Positions 6,567 through 10,832 of a DNA stretch of 10,832 bases are shown here, in pieces; positions within the stretch are counted from its first letter, which is position 1; the number at the start of each line of letters is the position of its first letter. The stretch spans positions 1 to 10,832 of the forward strand of contig DBKZ01000026.1 of the NCBI GenBank assembly GCA_002297415.1, read 5' to 3'. The stretch comes from Ruminococcaceae bacterium UBA737. Its GTDB lineage: Bacteria > Bacillota > Clostridia > Oscillospirales > Acutalibacteraceae. Position numbers and translations under genes: made by a program. The notes below the pieces were generated by a model. It ran no database searches and had not been told where the DNA came from. It saw nothing but the letters and a program-made list of their open reading frames with translations.

Positions 6567-8947
6567 TCTTCACTCGCCGCTTCTCGCTCCATAAGCTGTT
6601 CCTTTGTTATAAGAACCTTTCTCGGCTTTGAGCCCTCGTACGGTCCTACAACGCCGCGCTCTTCCATTTCGTCAACTATTCTTGCGGCTCTTGCATAGCC
6701 GAGCTTTAATTTCCTCTGCAAAAGCGAGGTAGATGCCTGTCCGTTTTCAACAACAACTCTTATAGCGTCCTCAAGCATGGGATCGGAATCGGGTCCGTCC
6801 TCAGCAAGGCCTGTGCTTTTTTGCTTTTCAACAGCCGCCTGCCGCTCGATTTCAACCATAATATCGTCGCTGTAATCGGTTTTACCCTCTTTTTTAACAA
6901 AATCTACTACCTTTTCAACCTCGCTGTCGCTTACGAAACAGCCCTGAATTCTTTTAGGCTTTGATGAGCCTACGGGGCTGAACAGCATATCGCCGCGGCC
7001 GAGAAGCTTTTCGGCGCCTGCGGTATCAAGAATAGTTCGGCTGTCAATCTGAGAGGAAACGGCAAAAGCAATTCGTGTGGGAATATTAGCCTTGATAACA
7101 CCCGTTACCACATCAACCGACGGTCTTTGTGTCGCTATAAGCAAGTGCATACCCGCGGCTCTCGCCTTTGCCGCAATTCGGTTTATAGAGTCCTCAACCT
7201 CATGAGGTGCAGTCATCATAAGGTCGGCAAGCTCGTCAATAATGATAACTATATGCGGCATTCTGCGAACCTCGGGCTCGTCAACCAAGGTATCGACTAC
7301 CCTATTATAACCCTCAATATCGCGCACCGAACGGTCGGCGAACATCTGATATCTTTTTTCCATTTCGCTAACCGCCCAGCCTAATGCGCCTGCCGCCTTT
7401 CTCGGGTCGGTAACAACAGGCACAAGGAGGTGCGGAATTCCGTTATAAACGCCAAGCTCTACAACCTTAGGGTCAATCATAAGAAGCTTGACATCATCTG
7501 GCGAAGCCTTATAAAGAATACTCATTATAATTGAGTTAATGCAAACGGATTTACCCGTGCCTGTAGCGCCTGCGATAAGTCCGTGAGGCATTTTTGCGAT
7601 ATCCGCGACAACTATATTACCGCCGATATCTCTGCCCATAGCAACCGTAAGCTTGCTTTTAGAGGCTGTAAACGCTGTCGATTCAATAATTTCCCTGACT
7701 CCTACAACGGCACTTGTTTTATTCGGCACTTCAATTCCGACAGCCGCCTTATTCGGAATAGGCGCTTCAATTCTTACTCCTGCCGAGGCAAGATTAAGCG
7801 CAATATCGTCGGCAAGGTTTGTAATCTTGCTTATTTTAACGCCTGCGCAGGGCTGAAGCTCATATCTTGTAACCGTCGGTCCGCGGCTGATATCAACAAC
7901 ACGGGTCTCAACATTAAAGCTTTTAAGGGTTTCCACCAAATGCTTTGCAGTGGTTTCAAGCTCTGTGCTAAGGGCTTTTGCGCTTACCGAATTTGAAGCC
8001 TTTAAAAGCTCTGCGGGCGGAAATCTGTAGCTCCTTATCACATCATTATCTTCAATTTCATTTGAAACCTTTTCGGTTTCCGCCTGAAAATCGACTGTAA
8101 TTTTTTCAGGCTTTGCGGTTTCTTCCTTTGCAGCGTCAAGCGCACCGTTTACATCGGTTGAGGAAACAACGGGCTTAACCTCGTTTATCTCATCAGCGCT
8201 GTTATCCGCACCGTCCTCGCCGTTATATGTATCTACAACCTTTTTCTGAATTTCGCTTAAAGTTTTTTTCCTGCCTGAGGTACGCTTTTCAGGAATATCG
8301 TCTACAGGAACATCTACATCGAAACCTTTTATTATGCGAATATTTCCTTTCTTTTCTTCTTCATCGTTCTGAGAAAATGTTTCCTTAGTCTGAGCCGAAA
8401 CAGCCTTTATGGGTTTAGAAACTGTTTTAAAAAGCTTAAGAAGGGTAGTTCCCGTTATAACCATAACAAGGACAAAAATCAGAATTGAAAGAGTTATAAT
8501 TGCTCCTGTTTTTCCGAAACCTGCGCTTAAAGGGTGAGAAACAAGCGAGCCTAAAACTCCGCCGCCCTTAACAGCCTCCTTTAAAACGCTTCCCGCGTTC
8601 CAAAGCTTATCCCAATGGGCGTTAAATGTAAGCCCGTCGGTATAATTCGCGATAGTATCAATAAGCGAGCCTATAAAAAGGACAAGAACGGAAATCTCCG
8701 AAATTCTCACCTTGACCGCAGTACTGTTTTTATTGCACGCCGCAAGAACGGAAATCACTCCCGTTATAACAGGCAGGACAAACGCCGTTATTCCGAAAAG
8801 GCTGAACATAATATTATGCATAGAGGTCCAGACATTTTCGCCCTTTATAAACACGACAAACATAAAAAACAGCGAAAAAGCAAACCCTATTATCGAATAG
8901 AGCTGTCTTTTGGCATTCGCTTTTGAACTTTTTCTTTTTTGTGCCAT
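6563..8947 (-). CDS. ftsK: DNA translocase FtsK/SpoIIIE
   Basis: A 794-residue membrane-anchored ATPase that pumps chromosomal DNA through the division (or sporulation) septum. Four N-terminal membrane helices (about 17-35, 47-70, 84-101, 147-170) include the family segment GGGVLGSLVSHPLSAGFGKTGA. A charged linker runs from about 180 to 300, then the alpha/beta motor follows. Walker A is GATGTGKS (460-467, K466) and Walker B is HIVIIIDELAD (D571, E572). The C-terminal gamma winged-helix (about 725-794; QASTSLLQRKLKLGYARAARIVDEM) reads sequence-oriented DNA sites. The ATG at 8945-8947 is chosen over one 30 bases upstream because GGGGAG lies seven bases before it and the upstream codons fall in a hairpin. 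Lies downstream of tepA, as in Bacillus, where tepA neighbours spoIIIE. Length and four helices resemble SpoIIIE; a sporulation role cannot be judged here. Confidence 0.96.
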   Translation of the reverse strand: MAQKRKSSKANAKRQLYSIIGFAFSLFFMFVVFIKGENVWTSMHNIMFSLFGITAFVLPVITGVISVLAACNKNSTAVKVRISEISVLVLFIGSLIDTIANYTDGLTFNAHWDKLWNAGSVLKEAVKGGGVLGSLVSHPLSAGFGKTGAIITLSILIFVLVMVITGTTLLKLFKTVSKPIKAVSAQTKETFSQNDEEEKKGNIRIIKGFDVDVPVDDIPEKRTSGRKKTLSEIQKKVVDTYNGEDGADNSADEINEVKPVVSSTDVNGALDAAKEETAKPEKITVDFQAETEKVSNEIEDNDVIRSYRFPPAELLKASNSVSAKALSTELETTAKHLVETLKSFNVETRVVDISRGPTVTRYELQPCAGVKISKITNLADDIALNLASAGVRIEAPIPNKAAVGIEVPNKTSAVVGVREIIESTAFTASKSKLTVAMGRDIGGNIVVADIAKMPHGLIAGATGTGKSVCINSIIMSILYKASPDDVKLLMIDPKVVELGVYNGIPHLLVPVVTDPRKAAGALGWAVSEMEKRYQMFADRSVRDIEGYNRVVDTLVDEPEVRRMPHIVIIIDELADLMMTAPHEVEDSINRIAAKARAAGMHLLIATQRPSVDVVTGVIKANIPTRIAFAVSSQIDSRTILDTAGAEKLLGRGDMLFSPVGSSKPKRIQGCFVSDSEVEKVVDFVKKEGKTDYSDDIMVEIERQAAVEKQKSTGLAEDGPDSDPMLEDAIRVVVENGQASTSLLQRKLKLGYARAARIVDEMEERGVVGPYEGSKPRKVLITKEQLMEREAASEE

Positions 8948-8954
8948 ATATGTA

Positions 8955-8960
8955 CTCCCC
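8955..8960 (-). promoter_or_regulatory. Ribosome binding site that sets the ftsK start
   Basis: GGGGAG on the - strand, seven bases before the ATG at 8945-8947. It would lie inside the coding region if the upstream in-frame ATG (8975-8977) were used, which supports the shorter 794-residue protein. Confidence 0.75.
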
Positions 8961-8969
8961 ACGGTTTTC

Positions 8970-8985
8970 GGCCGCAAAAGCGGCC
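8970..8985 (-). other. GC-rich stem-loop between tepA and ftsK
   Basis: A perfect 6-bp all-GC stem GGCCGC / GCGGCC (8970-8975 with 8980-8985) and a 4-base loop in the 54-base gap between tepA and ftsK. On the - strand, the direction of transcription, no U-run follows (GAAAACC instead), so it does not look like a terminator. It ends about 10 bases before the ftsK ribosome site and might affect mRNA processing or ftsK translation; this is inference. Confidence 0.5.
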
Positions 8986-9001
8986 TTTATTATTTAAAGC
9001 T

Positions 9002-9697
9002 TTATTTTTTTCCTGTTTCACACATATCGTTTAGGCATTTTATAACATCTTTAAGCGTTCCGATAGAATCTATAAGCTTTTCTTCTACCGCCTGTCTGCC
9101 GTTTAAAACAGTTCCGACATCGGTTACAAGCTCGCCTGTATTCATCATAAGCTCGGTAAATCTTCTCTTTGTTATTCCGGAATGGGATGTTACAAACCCT
9201 GTTATTCTATCCTGCATTTTTGAAAAATGCTCCATCATCTGAGGCACGCCGATTACAAGTCCCGTCATTCTGACAGGGTGCAAAGTCATTGTAGCGGAAG
9301 GCGCTATAAAAGACCTCTTTGCAGACACCGCAAGCGGAATACCTATTGAATGTCCGCCGCCTAAAACAAAAGAAACAACAGGCTTTTTCATTCCCGCGAT
9401 AAGCTCAGCAATTGCAAGACCTGCTTCAACATCGCCGCCGACTGTATTAAGAATAAGCAAAAGACCCTCTATTTCCTTACTTTCTTCCACTGCGATAAGC
9501 TGAGGAATAACATGTTCATATTTTGTCGTTTTGCTTTGCTCGGGCAAAACAGTATGACCCTCAATTTCTCCAATTATTGTAAGGCAGTGAATTCTGTGCC
9601 TTCCGTCAAACGCGGTTACGCTTCCCGTTTCCTTTATAACCTCAGCCTGCTTTTCGGCGTCAGCCAAAGCTGTTTCTTTTTTCTTGGTATTACTCAT
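9002..9697 (-). CDS. tepA: ClpP-like serine protease TepA (translocation-enhancing protein)
   Basis: A 231-residue cytoplasmic ClpP/crotonase-fold peptidase. In Bacillus, TepA (YmfB) was linked to protein export and signal-peptide degradation and to spore proteins. The oxyanion-hole motif NTVGGDVEAG has GG at 87-88. The nucleophile is S117 in GGGHSIGIPLA, and the catalytic histidine is H140 in TMTLHPVR. The C-terminal TGELVTDVGTVLNGRQAVEEKLID is the usual TepA ending. The third triad member is not obvious by ClpP alignment: glycine sits at the expected Asp position, with D193 two residues before. The frame runs upstream to 9964, but that stretch covers the promoter and terminator, so the start is the ATG at 9695-9697 with GGAGGG six bases upstream. 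First gene of the operon with ftsK and the MBL gene. The lysine/glutamate-rich first 25 residues look disordered. Confidence 0.93.
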   Translation of the reverse strand: MSNTKKKETALADAEKQAEVIKETGSVTAFDGRHRIHCLTIIGEIEGHTVLPEQSKTTKYEHVIPQLIAVEESKEIEGLLLILNTVGGDVEAGLAIAELIAGMKKPVVSFVLGGGHSIGIPLAVSAKRSFIAPSATMTLHPVRMTGLVIGVPQMMEHFSKMQDRITGFVTSHSGITKRRFTELMMNTGELVTDVGTVLNGRQAVEEKLIDSIGTLKDVIKCLNDMCETGKK

Positions 9698-9703
9698 TAC
9701 TAT

Positions 9704-9709
9704 CCCTCC
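9704..9709 (-). promoter_or_regulatory. Ribosome binding site that sets the tepA start
   Basis: GGAGGG on the - strand, six bases before the ATG at 9695-9697. It is the strongest ribosome site near this gene and rules out the much longer upstream reading. Confidence 0.85.
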
Positions 9710-9749
9710 GCATTTATTATTTGAAGGAATTGAGTAACAATACATTTTA

Positions 9750-9778
9750 ATTATACTATTTTCGGACAAATAATTCAA
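9750..9778 (-). promoter_or_regulatory. Sigma-A type promoter of the tepA-ftsK-MBL operon
   Basis: Read on the - strand: -35 TTGAAT (9773-9778), a 17-base spacer, and a perfect -10 TATAAT (9750-9755). The predicted transcription start is near 9743, giving a leader of about 46 bases. It lies directly after the terminator of the sugar ABC ATPase gene, so the operon should be transcribed independently of it. Confidence 0.82.
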
Positions 9779-9783
9779 GTAAT

Positions 9784-9816
9784 AAAAAAACCGTCTGAAT
9801 AAATTCAGACGGTTTT
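9784..9816 (-). terminator. Intrinsic terminator of the sugar ABC ATPase gene
   Basis: A stem CCGTCTGAA / TTCAGACGG (9791-9799 with 9804-9812) with a 4-base loop, extended by flanking A/T pairs to 13 bp. On the - strand it is followed by a run of seven T (9784-9790). The hairpin begins 14 bases after the stop codon, which is at 9831-9833. Confidence 0.93.
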
Positions 9817-9830
9817 GAAATTTTATAAAA

Positions 9831-10832
9831 TCAATTGCAGATTGTAAGCTCTGTTTCTTTATCGAACAGGTGAATCTTAGCAGGCTCCATAGCGATTGTG
9901 ATTGTATCGCCGGGCTTTGCTGTAGAGGTCGGAGAAACGCGTGCATTGATAGCGTTGTCCTCACTGTTCATATAAAGATAGGTTTCAGCACCCATAAGCT
10001 CGGTTACTTCAACATTTGCGGTAACCTTGCCGTCAGCATAGGTTTCAATAAGATCGGGCTCATCGTGAATATCCTCAGGTCTGATACCCATAATAACTTC
10101 CTTGCCTGCATAAGCGTCAAGGCAGTTATCCTTATTCTTAGAAGCCGGAAGCTTAATTCTGAATTTAACGCCGGCTTTGGTCTTTGTATCCTCAGAACCG
10201 TATTCAACGAAGAAATCGTCTCCGTCCTTAACGAGTACGGAATCAATAAAGTTCATCTGCGGAGAACCGATAAATCCGGCAACGAAAAGGTTGCAGGGAT
10301 AGAGATAAAGGTTCTGCGGAGAATCAACCTGCTGAATTAAACCGCTCTTCATTACAACGATTCTTGTACCCATGGTCATAGCCTCGGTCTGATCGTGTGT
10401 AACATAAATAAATGTTGTACCTAAACGCTGATGAAGCTTTGAAATCTCAGTACGCATCTGAGCACGGAGCTTAGCATCAAGGTTAGAAAGCGGCTCATCA
10501 AGTAAGAATACCTTAGGCTCACGAACGATAGCACGGCCGAGAGCAACACGCTGACGCTGACCGCCGGACAAAGCCTTAGGCTTACGCTCTAAGAGATGCT
10601 CGATATCAAGAATTCTTGCAGCCTCTTCAACACGGCGCTTGATTTCATCCTTCGGGGTCTTTCTTAATTTAAGACCGAAAGCCATGTTATCAAACACTGT
10701 CATGTGAGGATAAAGTGCGTAGTTCTGGAAAACCATCGCAATGTCACGGTCCTTAGGTGCGACATCGTTAACCAAGCGGTCACCGATATAAATCTCACCG
10801 TCAGAAATTTCTTCAAGACCTGCAACCATTCT
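9831..10832 (-). CDS. ugpC: Sugar ABC transporter ATPase, MsmX/UgpC/MalK type (5' end cut off)
   Basis: C-terminal 333 residues of a CUT1-family carbohydrate import ATPase; the reading frame continues past the window edge (R before MVAGLEEISDG), so the first ~45-50 residues with Walker A are missing. Visible: Q-loop MVFQNYALYPHMTVFDNMAFGL, signature LSGGQRQRVALGRAI, Walker B VFLLDEPLSNLDAKLR and H-loop VTHDQTEAM. A C-terminal TOBE/regulatory domain follows (about the last 130 residues) with GIRPEDIHDEPD and a METAIHLFD-like end (AKIHLFDKET). The gene stands without permease genes on its downstream side and has its own terminator, which suits an MsmX-like shared ATPase serving several sugar permeases; upstream genes are not visible. 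The symbol denotes the family, since MalK, UgpC and MsmX cannot be told apart from this fragment. Confidence 0.92.
   Translation of the reverse strand, partial: RMVAGLEEISDGEIYIGDRLVNDVAPKDRDIAMVFQNYALYPHMTVFDNMAFGLKLRKTPKDEIKRRVEEAARILDIEHLLERKPKALSGGQRQRVALGRAIVREPKVFLLDEPLSNLDAKLRAQMRTEISKLHQRLGTTFIYVTHDQTEAMTMGTRIVVMKSGLIQQVDSPQNLYLYPCNLFVAGFIGSPQMNFIDSVLVKDGDDFFVEYGSEDTKTKAGVKFRIKLPASKNKDNCLDAYAGKEVIMGIRPEDIHDEPDLIETYADGKVTANVEVTELMGAETYLYMNSEDNAINARVSPTSTAKPGDTITIAMEPAKIHLFDKETELTICN

Noticed and set aside
7583..7996. Open reading frame of 137 codons on the + strand
   Set aside because: It lies wholly opposite the FtsK motor domain, has no ribosome site that I can see, and its translation resembles no protein family; it is a shadow of the antisense frame. 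The same holds for the other + strand frames at 5748-6275, 8615-8926 and 9870-10340.
8948..8977. Earlier ATG for ftsK adding ten residues
   Set aside because: The start would fall inside the GC hairpin and the good ribosome site GGGGAG would be inside the coding region.
9698..9964. Long in-frame upstream extension of tepA (about 89 extra residues)
   Set aside because: It would translate through the promoter, the terminator hairpin and part of the sugar ABC ATPase gene, while a strong GGAGGG lies six bases before the ATG at 9695-9697.
1..10832. A defence system, mobile element or novel multi-gene system
   Set aside because: No transposase, integrase, phage, toxin-antitoxin, restriction or CRISPR-related gene or direct-repeat boundary was seen; every gene falls into a familiar housekeeping or transport family.

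Overview
The window looks like ordinary chromosomal DNA of a low-to-mid GC Gram-positive bacterium. A member of the Clostridia (Oscillospiraceae/Lachnospiraceae-like gut lineages) is the likeliest source. This rests on AGGAGG-type ribosome sites, sigma-A style promoters, hairpin plus U-run terminators, and a TepA gene next to a SpoIIIE/FtsK gene as in Firmicutes. I see no rRNA, tRNA, CRISPR array, insertion sequence, prophage gene or attachment site. The genus is not determined.

Left part (1-3475, + strand): the distal four genes of a branched-chain amino acid (LivHMGF) ABC importer. livH is cut by the window edge. livM, livG and livF follow with gaps or overlaps of only a few bases and end in a very strong 17-bp hairpin terminator. 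Together they encode both permeases and both ATPases. The periplasmic-type binding protein (LivJ/K) is not in view and probably lies upstream.

Middle part (3489-5478, - strand): two single-gene units convergent with liv. One is a ketopantoate-reductase-family protein that seems to have lost the family's catalytic lysine. It has a clear promoter and a perfect 9+9-bp inverted repeat in its leader. The other is a DegV-family fatty-acid-binding protein with its own terminator.

Right part (5606-9778, - strand): a three-gene operon, tepA - ftsK/spoIIIE - ComEC-like metallo-beta-lactamase protein. It has a good promoter at 9750-9778 and a terminator at 5606-5639. The ftsK and MBL genes overlap by 4 bases (ATGA), so translation is probably coupled. 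Beyond it (9831-10832, - strand) is the 3' part of an MsmX/UgpC/MalK-type sugar ABC ATPase with its own terminator.

Every stretch between genes is shorter than 200 bases and is largely accounted for by promoters, terminators and the operator-like repeat. The gene families are all familiar, and I did not find an undescribed multi-gene system. The points most worth a second look are the leader repeat of the reductase-like gene, that protein's missing lysine, and the coupling of a membrane-anchored ComEC-type MBL domain to a DNA translocase.
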